A stretch of DNA of 64,000 nucleotides from Diplonema japonicum. Taxonomy: Eukaryota; Euglenozoa; Diplonemea; Diplonemida; Diplonemidae. Every line of letters begins with the position of its first letter. Position 1 is the first letter of the stretch. Position numbers and translations under genes: made by a program. Of the stretch, positions 48,516 through 59,242 are shown piece by piece. The notes beneath the pieces are model-generated. The model ran no database searches. It worked only from the letters and a program-made list of their open reading frames with translations, and had not been told where the DNA came from. The stretch spans positions 474,244 through 538,243 of the forward strand of contig OZ025696.1 in assembly GCA_964019335.1 (NCBI GenBank), written 5' to 3'.

Positions 48516-49975
48516 TGGCGATTGTAAGCATGCTTGCTTTGGCAGTGGCGGCTCTGCCTGTGCACGAGGTGGCGCGCAGAAGCATGCCGATGGTGGTGAT
48601 AGGGTTCCCTGAAGCGGTGCTCAGTGCTGACAGCCTGTTTTTCTACGTGGCTGGGAACGGGCGTGTTGAGGTGATGCGTGCCAGCGACCAGCAGTGGGTA
48701 AACACTGCCGCCGCATCGGGTGGTGCCTGTGCTGATGTCCGCGGGCTGAAGAGGTTCAACCAGTGGCTCTTCCTGCTCTGCGGTGACGGCGTTGAAGTGT
48801 TCGATAGCAGTATTCCCGCTGCGCCCATGTCCGCAGGACGCTTCGCCCTCAAGGCCGGCACAGGCGTCGCAATGGACATCGACCACACACGCGGCCACCT
48901 GTGGGTCCTCGCAGAGGACATGAACTTCGAGCTGCAGCAGTACTCTCTCACCGGTAGCAACGTGTGGACGGGCACCTCCACGACACGCCTCCTCGACGCC
49001 ATCAACCTGCGTCTCCCCCCCTCGCACATGCTGTCCGACCTTGCTGTGCACATCGACGGCGACATGCTGCTCCTGACCACCGCCTCTCTCACACAGAGGT
49101 GGGACCTTAGCAACACGGTGCAGCCCCAGTTCGTGCCTGGCAACCACAAGTACGTCGCCCTGGAGGGTAGCCTTGTCGTCTTCTCGAAGGTCCCCAGCAG
49201 CGGAGTGACAGATGTCACGGTGCACACCAGTGACTTGACGCAGGTGTCGAGCCACACGGTGCCCTTCGAGGTCGTGGACATTGCTGTGGTACGTGGTGTA
49301 GTGGTGGCTGCAGGTGCGGGTGGCAAGGTGTGGTTCATGGACGAGGCGAGCGGTTTGACGGTGCAGCACGACGTGGGCGGTCAGGTGGACATCGTGAAGC
49401 TATCGGTGAGTGTGGCAATGGGATGGGTGGTGGCTGCGTCCATGGACGAGGTGGTGATCCTGAGCATTGCCGGAGTTGTGACGGAGGTGACCTTCAACGG
49501 GATGCGTGGGGTCGACGCGGGGTCCAAGCTGACAGGGGTCCCCAGTGGCCTGGCAGGCATCGACGTGTTCAAGCCCAGCACAGGGCACCTGTCTGCCGGG
49601 TCCGACATCGAAGTGACTTGCGGCAGCATGGTGGGGTGCAGTGTGGTGTTGTCCGTGTACCACTGCCCACCGTGTTCTGCAAAGCTCAACGGTGGTCTGC
49701 CGACTGCCCTCATGGCAGCAGGGTGGACACCAAGGTCTTGCGCTCCTAGGTACCACGACCAGGACACGAACTTCGACCAGCCTATGGTGTCCTTCTTCAA
49801 GTCGCTGAATCAGGGTGAGTCAGTCACCCTTCAGACCACCCTTCCCACACACTCACTGGTTGTCTTTTTGGCCGACACACAACTCCCTGACCAGTGGTGC
49901 CCTGTTCCCACCTCCACACAGAAGACTCTTCCCATGCCCCCCAACCCGTGTCTCTCTAAGTGCGCCACGTTGTAG
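48516..49975 (+). CDS. Secreted propeller-like protein, unknown function
   Basis: About 486 residues from the ATG at 48516. A short signal peptide (MAIVSMLALAVAALPV) is followed by repeated beta-rich units of ~40-50 residues (VEVMRASDQQWVNT, GVEVFDSSIPAAPM, LTQRWDLSNTVQPQ, KVWFMDEASGLTV, DEVVILSIAGVVTEV), suggesting a beta-propeller up to ~370. The last ~110 residues are Cys-rich (HCPPCSAK, SCAPRYHDQD, CLSKCATL) and may form a disulfide-bonded module. No catalytic motif is visible. It is probably extracellular or vesicular. Confidence 0.65.
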
Positions 49976-50333
49976 GGAAAAAAATGGTAGATGTAGCCTT
50001 TTTTTTAAAAAAAAAAAAGTACTTTGTTAAAAAAGAAAAGATTTTTCCTTTTTCGTTCTTTTTTCTCCATTTCTCGAAACGATTTCAGCAGCGTTTTCAT
50101 TCTCGTAGTTCACGCAACCAAAAAAAAAAAAGAAAAGTATTTCTCCCAGTTCTGTTCCCCTTTCTCGCCGCTGCACGCAAAGTTGTGCAGCTGGGGACCC
50201 CTTTTTTGTTTATCCAGCTAAAGAGAGCGCGTCTTCTTGCAGCTAGATAAGGCAAAGGGGCAAAAGGGGATCAATATGGGCTTAACATTCTTCCTTCCAC
50301 TTTCAATACAGCAAATCTTTAAGAGAAAGAACG

Positions 50334-50375
<42 letters not shown>

Positions 50376-50757
50376 TATATAAAAAAGAAAAAAAAGAGGG
50401 GTAAACAAAAAGGAAAACCCGCAAAAGGCAGAAGAGGTTCTATTAATTTTTGATATCTCTAATTTAGCTGGCGTTTTATTTTGCAAGAATTATTTCAAAA
50501 AAAAAAAAAAAAAAAAGAAATACCCACTCTATTTCACTCTGTCTTTAAAACATATGAAGAGTGACCCCCCCCCCCCCCCCGGAAAATGCCCTCCTCGCGG
50601 ATGTAATTGACCGTCGCCCCCCTCCCCTTCTTTGTTCCCTTGTTCTCTTTCTTTTCTTCTTCCTCTCGTCCCCCCCCCCCCCCCCCCCCTCTTTTATATT
50701 GACTTCTATACTTTTCTTCCTTTCCTTCGTTTTTTTTCCCTTTTGATTCTGAGCGGG

Positions 50758-50789
<32 letters not shown>

Positions 50790-50832
50790 GCTTTAGTTTA
50801 TTCTAAACAAAAAAAAAAAAAAAAAAAAAGAA
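49976..50832. other. Spacer of homopolymer runs
   Basis: A runs at ~50334-50371, 50497-50516, 50757-50787 and 50810-50829, and C runs near 50566-50580 and 50671-50689. An AG after a T-rich tract at ~50753 could serve as splice acceptor for the next gene. No gene seen. Confidence 0.6.
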
Positions 50833-52794
50833 ATGAAGCGCTCGCTGGTGATGTGTGGAACCCTTCTGCTGTGGGTTCTAGCAGCAGTGACAGGGAGTGT
50901 GTGGGAGGGGTCTGACTACGTCCAAAATCGCAACGGACAAATGTCGACAACTGGGCAGTTCATCTGCCTGCTGTTATCAATACCGTGCGGTGTGCTAGGC
51001 ACATGGGGCATGGGGAGACTCATCTTGGAACGAGGGTGCAACAAATATGCCGATGCGGTTCTCTGCGTTGCAATGACTGGCATGGCCACGGTTCTGGGGT
51101 ACACCTACGGCCCGTGGCTTAACACAGCTAAGAACTGGAATGCCACCCTTGCGTGTCTTGGCATGGTGTACTGTGGGTGGGTCGTCGCGACGGTATGCTG
51201 CAAGCACATCAATGCTTGTTTTTTCCCGCCGACTCCACCAGCAGTCCCGTTCAAGCTCGGCGAAGAAACACCCCTCAACATCAACACTGTGCAGAGCACA
51301 GCGCCTTCCCTCCCTACACTGAAAGCTACAAAAATTTTAATTCTCACCGTCTTCTTGCCCACCCTGTTCCTCTCCACCACAGTCCTTCCCAACTCGTGGG
51401 GTGGCTATACCCCCGCAGGCGTCAAGGCTTACCTCTCCAACGATGGCTCGACAGGACGTGCCATATCCGCCCGCCTTGGTAGCTTCCCAGATGGGACACC
51501 GATTTATATGAAGGTGTTCCCTGATGTAGCAATATACTACCTCTTCTTATGGTTTGCTGTGCTCGCCGCTGTGTTCCGGAGGAAGTGGGTCGTGAAGCTC
51601 CTCTTCGTTGCCCTCTTCGGAGCATGGGTCTGGTACTGGGCTACGTACTCATGGTTGGGCGGGTGGCGCCATGTTAGCAATCTGGAGAAAGCCGCAAGGA
51701 CATTAGGCCAGGTAGGGTCACTGTGCGTGTCCCTGACCTACATCCCTGTAGGGTTCTGGGTCGAAGGGCTAGGGTTCGAAAAGAAAGAGAGCCTTCGTTT
51801 CCACCGATGGATAGGCCGTGGGATCTTCCTTGTGACCTTTGTGCACATGGCATGCTTCATCGGGACCTTCACCGACCTCCCGAGGGACATCTTCATGACG
51901 CCAAAGTCCGTGCGGGACAACTTCACAGTCCCTGCCATGTTCTACACGTGGGTCGTGTCGCTCTTCACCATCCTCCTGTTGTCCCTGAGGCCTGTTAGGA
52001 CGAGGTTCTTTGAGGTTTTCTACTTTGTGCACATCCCTGCTGTGCATGTCTTCACCTTTGTGGTGTTCCTCCACGCGGCGTCCTTGTGGTTCTTCCTAGC
52101 ACCTGGGCTCCTTTTGTACTTCATAGGAAAAGCACAGGTAGAGACAGTGTATGTGCAGGCGCAGATGGAGAAGGTCGGCGAGTCGCATGTCTCGATCCAC
52201 GTTCCTGAGCTGTGTGTGGACAACATGGTGGTGAAGGTTATGGCGCCGCAGATCTCAGGTGTGCAGTGGCACCCGTTTTCTGTTGTGAACCCTTACACGG
52301 GGAGGGGGATGAGGCTGATTGTGAAGTCGCAGGGGGACGACACGTGGACAGGCATGTTGCATGACGAGGTGCCGACCAACATCGCTGTGCAGAAGATGCC
52401 TGGTACCCCAGACTTTGTGGGTCTGCAGTGCTACGAGAAAACAACCATTGTGTGCGGTGGCGTGGGCATCACCTACGGGCTCGGGCTGCTCACATCCTTG
52501 CTTGGCACGAAGACCCCTCCGCAGCTTATCTGGGTGTGCTCAAGCCAAGCACTTGAGCAGCATGTACTCGACACCATCATGACACCTGAGCTCCTTGCAA
52601 ACACAACAATATTGAGAAGGGCTGACTTTGCTTCACGTGAAATAGTCATGGATAACGTGAAGGAACTGGTGCTTGAAAACCGCGCAGAAGGCGACACCGG
52701 CCTTGTGTGTGCTTGCGGGCCGGCATCGCTTGTACGTGACTTGCAGATATTCTGCGAGGAATCGGCTTTGAGCTTTCACGAGGAGGTGTTTTAG
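50833..52794 (+). CDS. Ferric reductase / NADPH oxidase family flavocytochrome
   Basis: 653 residues. A signal peptide-like N-terminus is followed by several spans, including two extra ones before the core. The haem-binding core has paired histidines His324/His338 (FHRW...FVHM) and His400/His414 (FVHIPAVH...FLHAA), with the spacing expected for two b-type haems. The FAD motif HPFS is at 480-483, a NAD(P)H-binding glycine loop CGGVGITYGLG at 541-551, and CACGP near 634. The protein ends in Phe (HEEVF), as in many of these enzymes. It should move electrons from cytosolic NAD(P)H across the membrane to Fe(III), Cu(II) or O2. No EF hands are seen, so metalloreductase is favoured; with the CTR gene nearby it would fit copper/iron uptake. 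Confidence 0.85.
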   Translation: MKRSLVMCGTLLLWVLAAVTGSVWEGSDYVQNRNGQMSTTGQFICLLLSIPCGVLGTWGMGRLILERGCNKYADAVLCVAMTGMATVLGYTYGPWLNTAKNWNATLACLGMVYCGWVVATVCCKHINACFFPPTPPAVPFKLGEETPLNINTVQSTAPSLPTLKATKILILTVFLPTLFLSTTVLPNSWGGYTPAGVKAYLSNDGSTGRAISARLGSFPDGTPIYMKVFPDVAIYYLFLWFAVLAAVFRRKWVVKLLFVALFGAWVWYWATYSWLGGWRHVSNLEKAARTLGQVGSLCVSLTYIPVGFWVEGLGFEKKESLRFHRWIGRGIFLVTFVHMACFIGTFTDLPRDIFMTPKSVRDNFTVPAMFYTWVVSLFTILLLSLRPVRTRFFEVFYFVHIPAVHVFTFVVFLHAASLWFFLAPGLLLYFIGKAQVETVYVQAQMEKVGESHVSIHVPELCVDNMVVKVMAPQISGVQWHPFSVVNPYTGRGMRLIVKSQGDDTWTGMLHDEVPTNIAVQKMPGTPDFVGLQCYEKTTIVCGGVGITYGLGLLTSLLGTKTPPQLIWVCSSQALEQHVLDTIMTPELLANTTILRRADFASREIVMDNVKELVLENRAEGDTGLVCACGPASLVRDLQIFCEESALSFHEEVF

Positions 52795-54731
52795 GGTAGG
52801 GAAGGGGACGAAAAGAAAAAGAAAACCATTTTTTCCCTTTTTTTTCTTTCTTTCTCTTTTTTGGGTGGTGCAGGCACCCTTACGTACTGCAGGCACCCTT
52901 AAATAGTCTCTCTCTTTTTTTTTTTTTTCTTTTTTTTTTTTTTTTGAACAGTGAGCACACTGAAACTTTATCGATTTTTTTTTTTTTTTTTCAATTCATC
53001 AAAAGATTGATATTGAGGCGTTGTTTTGTTTTCTAAAAAAAGCAGGGCGCCGCCAACACCGGCCTCCTTTAACTCATATATTTTCTTTTTCTTTTTCTTT
53101 TCCCCACTTCCCTACCTTTTTCTCCCCTCCTACCTGTTCTTCCAAAAAAAAAGGGGGGGGGAGACGATGGAAAAGATAACAACAAACGGTGGAGGATAAT
53201 AGAAGAAGAAAGTTGTCATTAACTTTCTTCCCCCCCTCTTTTGTAGCCCCTCCTTTTTTTTCCTTCTTTTTCTTCTTTACTGTCAATTATAACCTTTGCT
53301 GCTTCGATGAGGTTTAAACTTTTCTTCTTCTTTTCCCCCTTTCCCTTTCTTTCTTTCTTCCTCCTCCTCTTTCCGTTGTGTCTTCACGATGCATGGTATT
53401 GCAGCTTGCACTGATCATTCGCTCTTTATCTTTTTGGGGAAAGTCGTCAGTACAAGTGCGGACTACTTACTAGTGATGGGTCTAACAAGACTAAGGTAAA
53501 GCCGTGTACTCACCCAATCGGTTTTCTTAAACATTTTACCGTCTTTCGTCGACTAGGAGCACCCATTGAAACGGAGCAATTCCAGCAGTTTGAATGCACA
53601 ACGATGCGAGACATGCACAACTCAAGTGGGGTAGGAGGCCCCTTTTTTTTCCCCCTTTCTTTTTTTTTTTTCTTTTTTCCTTAAATTGAGAGAACCGTTG
53701 TAGTTGTGAGACAGAAAGGATGAGATAAAGCGGAACGTAGGGAAGGAAAAAATAAAAAAAAAAAAAAGAAGAAGAAGAAGGCGGACAAAAGAAAATGAAG
53801 GTGTTATGTGTAATGTAAACCTAAGCAAGAGAATGGAACTGAACAAATGAAGGTCTTTGATGCTTGGTTTCCCCCCCCCCTTTTTTTTCCCCTTCCGAGA
53901 GGATTCTTAAGGTGATGTAACTTTTGGCGACTGTGAATCTGTAATGTTGGTAATAGGTTTTTGTTGCCCCAGATTTCTTTTTTTTTCCTCCTCCACTTAA
54001 AAAAAAAGTTGGTATTCATCAAGTTTTCTCATTTTCTTTTCCCCCCCCCCATTTTTTTCCCGTGCGCTCGCTACGATACGTGAGTATTGCATTGCTCTCT
54101 CTCTCAAACCTGTTTCAAGTGATGAGGGAGGATTAGTTAGTGCATTAAGCATGTTTACTTAAAAACCTTATTCTCCCCTTCTGGTGGTACGGATATTTAC
54201 CCTCCTTTTTGTTCTCTCCTGGCATCCCCCCTTAATTGTTCGAGGACTCCATTCTCTCCATTGTTGGATGTAAAAAAGAAACCTTCTTTTGCGTGGTAGC
54301 TATCATTGTGAAACTTCTTCTGTCGCCTTTCTTTTTTTTTTTTCTTCTTCTTTCTTCTTCTTTTTCTTTTTCCTCCCCTCCTTTTCCTCTTTTCATTCTC
54401 CTGCTGTCCTTGTTCTCTATTCTTATATCTTTCTCTCTTTTTATTTCCCCCTGTCACATGTCCTTCATGGTACGCTTTGGAGCCGACGGTGGTGGTCGTG
54501 CAGAGCGCAGCTACCTTGTGGTATTCTTTAATTTTTTCTTTCTTTTTTCCTTTCTTTTTTTTTCTTTCTTCCATTATTTCTATTTCCACTTCCTCTCTCT
54601 TTGTTAAATCCTCTCTCTTTCCTGCTGTTTTAAGGGAAACCAAAATGCCTTTTTATTTTATTTACCCTCCCTATTTTCCATTACCAGAAAAAGTACACCA
54701 TCACAGGACTTCAAAAAAAGAAGAACAAAAA
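52795..54731. other. Gene-free spacer with pyrimidine tracts and short repeat pieces
   Basis: No gene supported. 52946-52976 is an inverted copy of the GATAAAGTTTC...GTTCA motif. 53043-53088 (GGCGCCGCCAACACCGGCCT ... ACTCATATAT) matches the start of family A. AGTGATGGGTCTAACAAGAC at 53473-53492 resembles the CAGTGATGGG end of the hAT-like element. Acceptor-like AGs at 54687 and 54705 precede the next ATG. Confidence 0.55.
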
Positions 54732-55475
54732 ATGAGTGGTTACCCTCCTCCTCCAAGCGGTTACCCCCAGCAGGGTGGGTACCCCCCTGCCCCTGCCCAG
54801 GGTGGCTATCCACCTGTCCCGGGGGTTCCTTTTGCTCCTCCAGCTCAAGGAGGTTATCCCCCTGCGCAGGCACAACAAGGAGGTTACCCTCCTGCGCAAG
54901 GGGGCTATCCTCCTGCACCTGGTGGGTACCCGCCCCCGCAGGGGGGTGGCTACCCTCCTCAGGACGCAGGCTACCCCCCACAGCAGGGTGGCTATCCTCC
55001 TCAGCAGGGTGGCTACCCTCCTCAAGATGCAAGTTACCCGCCACAGGGTGGTTACCCCCCTGTAGGTGGTTACCCCCCTGCGCCTGGTGGTTACCCCCCT
55101 GCATCTTGTGGCCCCCCGACGAGTGGCGACAGCGACTCTAAGTGGGTGATCGAGGCACCCGATGGCACACAGGTCGAGATCTCGGAGCAGGAGGCGATGG
55201 GCGCAGGTGGGGAGGGGCACAACTACGAGAAGCAGATCTCCACCAATGGTGCACAGGACCGTGGCAGTGGTAGTGATCGTGGGATCGGGAAGCTGCTGCT
55301 GGGTGCCGCCGCTGCAGGGCTTGCCTTCTATCTTATTAGAGGTGTCATCAAGAAAATCAAGAAAAAGGTCAAGAAGGGTAAGAAATCCAAGAAGAGCCGT
55401 TCCTACAGCTCCAGCTCCGGCTCCAGTTCTAGTTCCAGCTCCAGTTCTAGTTCCAGCAGCTCCAGCTCCTCATAG
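54732..55475 (+). CDS. GGYPPQ-repeat protein with C-terminal membrane span (copy 1)
   Basis: About 247 residues from ATG 54732 ([11 protein letters not shown]). Residues 1-130 are tandem [12 protein letters not shown] repeats, like the flexible N-termini of synexin-type annexins and other XYPPX proteins. A conserved block follows ([20 protein letters not shown] ... [10 protein letters not shown]), then a hydrophobic segment (~202-220, [18 protein letters not shown]). A Lys-rich stretch (~222-235) and a Ser run finish it. The layout suggests a tail-anchored protein whose disordered arm faces the cytosol and may phase-separate. No known family beyond the repeat. An upstream ATG at 54644 precedes the likely splice acceptors and is not preferred. 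Confidence 0.75.
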   Translation: MSGYPPPPSGYPQQGGYPPAPAQGGYPPVPGVPFAPPAQGGYPPAQAQQGGYPPAQGGYPPAPGGYPPPQGGGYPPQDAGYPPQQGGYPPQQGGYPPQDASYPPQGGYPPVGGYPPAPGGYPPASCGPPTSGDSDSKWVIEAPDGTQVEISEQEAMGAGGEGHNYEKQISTNGAQDRGSGSDRGIGKLLLGAAAAGLAFYLIRGVIKKIKKKVKKGKKSKKSRSYSSSSGSSSSSSSSSSSSSSSSS

Positions 55476-56405
55476 ATAGTGGGAGGCAAGAGTGTTTGCA
55501 CTTGTTGACGATGCAATCGGCTTGTTTGTAGACTGGGGATCTATCTTTGCTTTGTTCAGGAAAAAAAAGAAAGAAAAAAAAAAAAAGGAAGAAAAAAAAA
55601 GAGGGAACAAAACCTGTAAACCCTTAATTACGGGACGGTTAAGAGAAGAAAACAAAGAAATGTGCATCTTTTCGGACTTCAGTGAGTTTTTTTTTTGTTT
55701 ATTGTTACTTTGTGATGCGCGAATATTTCTTTTCTTACCCCCCCCCCCCCCATTATCTCGGGACAACATTAAGAATGGTACTGGGACTGCTCAGAAAACG
55801 TGCATGTCGGCACACATTCTCTAAGTAATCGAGGATACTTTCAAGAGGTTTGCAGCACATTCAATTCATGGAATTGACCCCCCCCCCCCCCCCCCCCCGA
55901 CTCTTCCGAAATTGTGAATCAGCGAGTACGTGGAAATTGAGAGCAAAAAGAAAGAAAAAAAAAAAGAGACAGCCCCCCTTGTGGCGTGATATGAAAAGTC
56001 ATTTACTACCGCCAAGGAGTTTATTACTCGTTTGGCAGTTTTCTTTGTTTCACATTTTTCTTTCTTTATCCCCATACAAAGAAGAAATGTGTCGATACTT
56101 TCTACCTCCCTTCTTGAGCTTCAACCATTAGTTGATCAATGCGAAGGATGCTTAGTGTTCCAAAGCAATGGTCGGGTGGTAAGTTCACTGATACAACACC
56201 TTTACAGAAAAAAAAGATGTAAGAAGAAATGTCTGTGTTATCAGTGTTTTCCTTTTCATCTATTTTTCTTGCATGCCGTCACTTTGTGCTCCCTCCCTTT
56301 TCTCGGTTCTCCCTTTTTATTTTAAATTTATTTTTATATTATTTACACCTTTCTTCCCTTCAGCAGTAACACCACACATTAGGATTTCTTTTCACACTTT
56401 AAACA
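55476..56405. other. Spacer between the tandem GGYPPQ genes
   Basis: No gene seen. It contains A-rich (55561-55605) and C-rich (55739-55751, 55880-55898) runs and, at 56345-56366, a pyrimidine tract ending CAGCAG that may be the acceptor for the second copy. Confidence 0.6.
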
Positions 56406-57113
56406 ATGGACGGTTACCCTCCTCCTCCAGGTGGCGCAGGTGGCTACCCTCCTCAGCAAGGCGGCTACCCCCCTGCACAGGGTGGCTACCCCCCTGCGCA
56501 GGCACAACAAGGAGGTTACCCTCCTGCGCAAGGGGGCTATCCTCCTGCACCTGGTGGGTACCCGCCCCCGCAGGGGGGTGGCTACCCTCCTCAGGACGCA
56601 GGCTACCCCCCACAGCAGGGTGGCTATCCTCCTCAGCAGGGTGGCTACCCTCCGCAGCAGGGTGGCTACCCCCCACAGCAAGGGGGTTACCCTCCGCAGC
56701 AGGGTGGCTACCCTCAGCAGGGTGGCTACTCCATGGGCGGCGACAGCGAGTTCAAGTGGGTGATTGAGGCACCCGATGGCACACAGGTCGAGATCTCGGA
56801 GCAGGAGGCGATGGGCGCAGGTGGGGAGGGGCACAACTACGAGAAGCAGATCCCCACCGATGGTGCACAGGACCGCGCCATGGGGGGTGATGGTGATCGT
56901 GGGATCGGGAAGCTGCTGCTGGGTGCCGCCGCCGCCGGGCTTGCCTTCTATCTTATTAGAGGTATCATTAAGAAGATTAGGAACAAGAAGGGAAAGAAGG
57001 ACAAGAAGGGCAAGAAGGGAAAGAAGGACAAGAAGAGCAAGAAGGGCAAAAAGTCCAAGAAGCGAAGCCACTCCGACAGCTCCAGCAGCAGCAGCGGCAG
57101 TAGCAGCTCGTAA
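56406..57113 (+). CDS. GGYPPQ-repeat protein with C-terminal membrane span (copy 2)
   Basis: 235 residues, a tandem paralogue of 54732-55475. It has the same order: GGYPPQ repeats (~1-108), the conserved [20 protein letters not shown] block, a span ([19 protein letters not shown]), a much longer Lys/Gly-Lys tract ([17 protein letters not shown]) and a Ser tail. A stretch of ~160 bp of repeat sequence is identical between the copies (54860-55021 and 56493-56652), pointing to recent duplication or conversion. The copies differ mainly in repeat number and the basic tail. Confidence 0.75.
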   Translation: MDGYPPPPGGAGGYPPQQGGYPPAQGGYPPAQAQQGGYPPAQGGYPPAPGGYPPPQGGGYPPQDAGYPPQQGGYPPQQGGYPPQQGGYPPQQGGYPPQQGGYPQQGGYSMGGDSEFKWVIEAPDGTQVEISEQEAMGAGGEGHNYEKQIPTDGAQDRAMGGDGDRGIGKLLLGAAAAGLAFYLIRGIIKKIRNKKGKKDKKGKKGKKDKKSKKGKKSKKRSHSDSSSSSSGSSSS

Positions 57114-57838
57114 AATCTTTTTGAAAAACAAAAAAGAAAGAGGGGAAAAAAAAGAAAAATAAAACTTTTTAATAAGTTGATATGTGCACCCCTTCACCCC
57201 TTGTTTTTTGTTTTTGCCCCCCCCCCCCCCCGTTTTTTCTGCCTTGTGTGTTTTATTAATTTATCCACTTCACCCCATTGCTTTGAACAAAAAAAAAAAA
57301 AAAAAAAAAGGAAAAAAAAAAGCGAAACCAAAATCTTTTCTTCCACTTTTCTCTTTTTTTTCGATCATTCGCTCTTTTCTGTGAATGTTTGGGAAAAGAG
57401 GTTCCTCTTAAGAAACTCCCCATATTCTTTTTTTTTTTTCGGAGGAAAAAAAAAAAATAAGTGTAAGGGAACACTAACAAGGATAATCCTCCCAAGAAGA
57501 AGCAAAAAAAAAAAAAAAAAAAAAAAAAAATAAATAAAAAAAATAGAAATGTGACGAAATGAGGCGAGAAGGAAAAAGAAAAGATAACAACGTTTGCACA
57601 AGTGTACGCCCCCCCTTTCCATCCCCACCTTACTTTTGCATCCTCCCTCTTATTTCATCTTCTTTTATTTCTTACCCTTTCTCTCAGATTTTTGCACTTT
57701 TTTTAAATTTTAATTTTCTCTTTTTTGCTTTACCATATGCATTTCAAAAGAAAAGTGTTCACGTGCGTCCACATTCCTGATATGGATTTATGAATAAAAA
57801 AAAAGAGAACAAAGTGAAAAAAAAAAAAAAATAAGGGA
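57114..57838. other. Homopolymer-rich spacer
   Basis: A runs at ~57290-57309 and 57504-57530, C run at ~57217-57231. No gene seen. Confidence 0.6.
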
Positions 57839-59104
57839 ATGAACAAAGAAAATACATCGCAAGTCCCCATGGCAGCCCGCACGGCACGGGCAGAGAGCAC
57901 CCCCATGTCGAGCATCCACGAGGAGTTAGCACAGGTAGAAGGCCTTCTCGATGAAGCAGCGGACAAGGCGAGAGAAGTGCGTTCGAGACAGATGGGAATC
58001 AACGAGAAATGGTGTGCAGTGGAGCACACGTTAGTGAGGGACGCGCAAGGGTGAATTTCTCCCGTCTTTTCTTCTTTTCTCACTTCACACCACCAACAGG
58101 CAATGGGAGAGGTAATGCAGGTAGCCAATGTGCTTGCCACTGCGGCCGACCTGGAAAACGGCGAGACCTCCAACCAGCTTGCCACCGTCCAGGGTGTGAC
58201 TGTAGTACGAAAGAAAGAGCTCAGTCAAGGCCTTTGCATCTTGACAGTAGCAAAGCCCAGCAACACCTTCCTTACAATTGTCGTGAAGCAAGAAAATCTC
58301 CCTCATGCAAGTGTGAAGAGCATCACTCGCGAGGCAGGTGTTGGGGCTGAGATCACTGCTACAGGGTACATAGAAAAGTCCCCCCGAGGCGTTCCAGGAG
58401 TCCTTTGCACCCAGCCCTTGATAGTCACAACCGGCAGCACATCCACCAGAACAGGACAGGGCCATGTCACTACGTTAGAACGGAGCGAGTGCCGTCTGGG
58501 TGTCGACTGCCCTCACCAAGAAAGCTGCCCCTTCACCCATTCCAAGTCCCCCCCTCCGAAGGGAGTCTCAAAGAAGACACGCTTTGATGCCGTCTGCTCG
58601 TTTATTCTTAAGAAGCTGCCTGTGACGGATTTAGAAAAAGGTTCTGTGCTGGACATCGCAGGGGGCAAGGGGTACTTGTCGTTGTGTTTAGCATCTGCAG
58701 CACCCAGTTTGGAGTGCATTATTGTGGACCCTGCGAACAATGCGCGTGGAGCAGCGCACCGTTCGAAGGTACGCGAGGCAGGTGTGTCGCGGATGGCAGC
58801 AAGCGGTGCACTGCCGGAAGACCTGCTTGCATCGTGTTCGTGCCTTGTGGGCATCCACCCTGACGAGGCGACTGACGACGTCGTGCTGTACGCCCTCAGA
58901 CACAAGAAGCCATTCTTTGTCGTTCCTTGCTGTGTCTTCCCCACCAAGTTCACTCACCGCAAGCTGGCAGACGGCAGCCCAGTTCTTACCCGCCCTGACC
59001 TCCTCCTCTACCTGACTGAGCGCTGCCACGAGGCGCACCGCCAGGCCACCGTCGAGAGGCTTGGCTTCCAAGGTGCTGACGAGATCCTCTACTCGCTTGC
59101 CTGA
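57839..59104 (+). CDS. OB-fold / CCCH finger / SAM-methyltransferase protein, two exons
   Basis: Predicted exons 57839-58033 and 58100-59104 give 399 residues. Exon 1 is a coiled coil (SIHEELAQVEGLLDEAADKA) whose heptads continue into exon 2. Residues ~90-165 look like an OB fold (LCILTVAKPSNTFLTIVVKQ, GAEITATGYIEKS). A CCCH finger follows (C-x5-C-x5-C-x3-H, within ECRLGVDCPHQESCPFTH). The rest is a class I methyltransferase-like domain: SVLDIAGGKGYLSLCLA for SAM binding, then IHPDEATDD and PFFVVPCCVFP, a pair of motifs typical of the PF13679 group. This suggests an RNA-binding methyltransferase. Without splicing, exon 2 alone could start at the ATG at 58103. Confidence 0.72.
58034..58099 (+). 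other. Predicted 66-nt GT-AG intron
   Basis: Starts GTGAGGG and ends in a pyrimidine tract with CACCACCAACAG. It lies exactly between codons of the two flanking frames and contains an in-frame stop if retained. Removing it joins two halves of one coiled coil. Confidence 0.6.
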
Positions 59105-59204
59105 GGCTTCTGCGGAAAGTTCTTTCATTGCTTCCTTATTTTGGAGCCCAGAAGAAGCCGAACAGGGCAATAAAAGTCGCCTCTCTTTATATCTTCATGC
59201 TTTT

Positions 59205-59242
59205 CTCTTTCTATTATCAAACGGTATTATCACAGTGGTAAA
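59205..59242 (+). promoter_or_regulatory. Putative trans-splice acceptor
   Basis: CTTTTCTCTTTCTATTATC then TATTATCACAG ending at 59235, 7 bases before the ATG at 59243. The gap from the previous stop is 138 bp. Confidence 0.5.

Noticed and set aside
53473-53492. Possible second hAT-like terminus (AGTGATGGGTCTAAC)
   Set aside because: Only the first ~10 bases match the CAGTGATGGG end and no inverted partner or duplication was found nearby.
54197-54643. Highly charged 148-residue minus-strand frame
   Set aside because: Complement of a pyrimidine-rich leader in front of a plus-strand gene; low-complexity Lys/Glu/Arg only.
54477-54731. Longer start for GGYPPQ copy 1
   Set aside because: It opens on TTG; the first ATG (54644) lies before acceptor-like AGs at 54687 and 54705, and the paralogue starts directly at its GYPPPP sequence.
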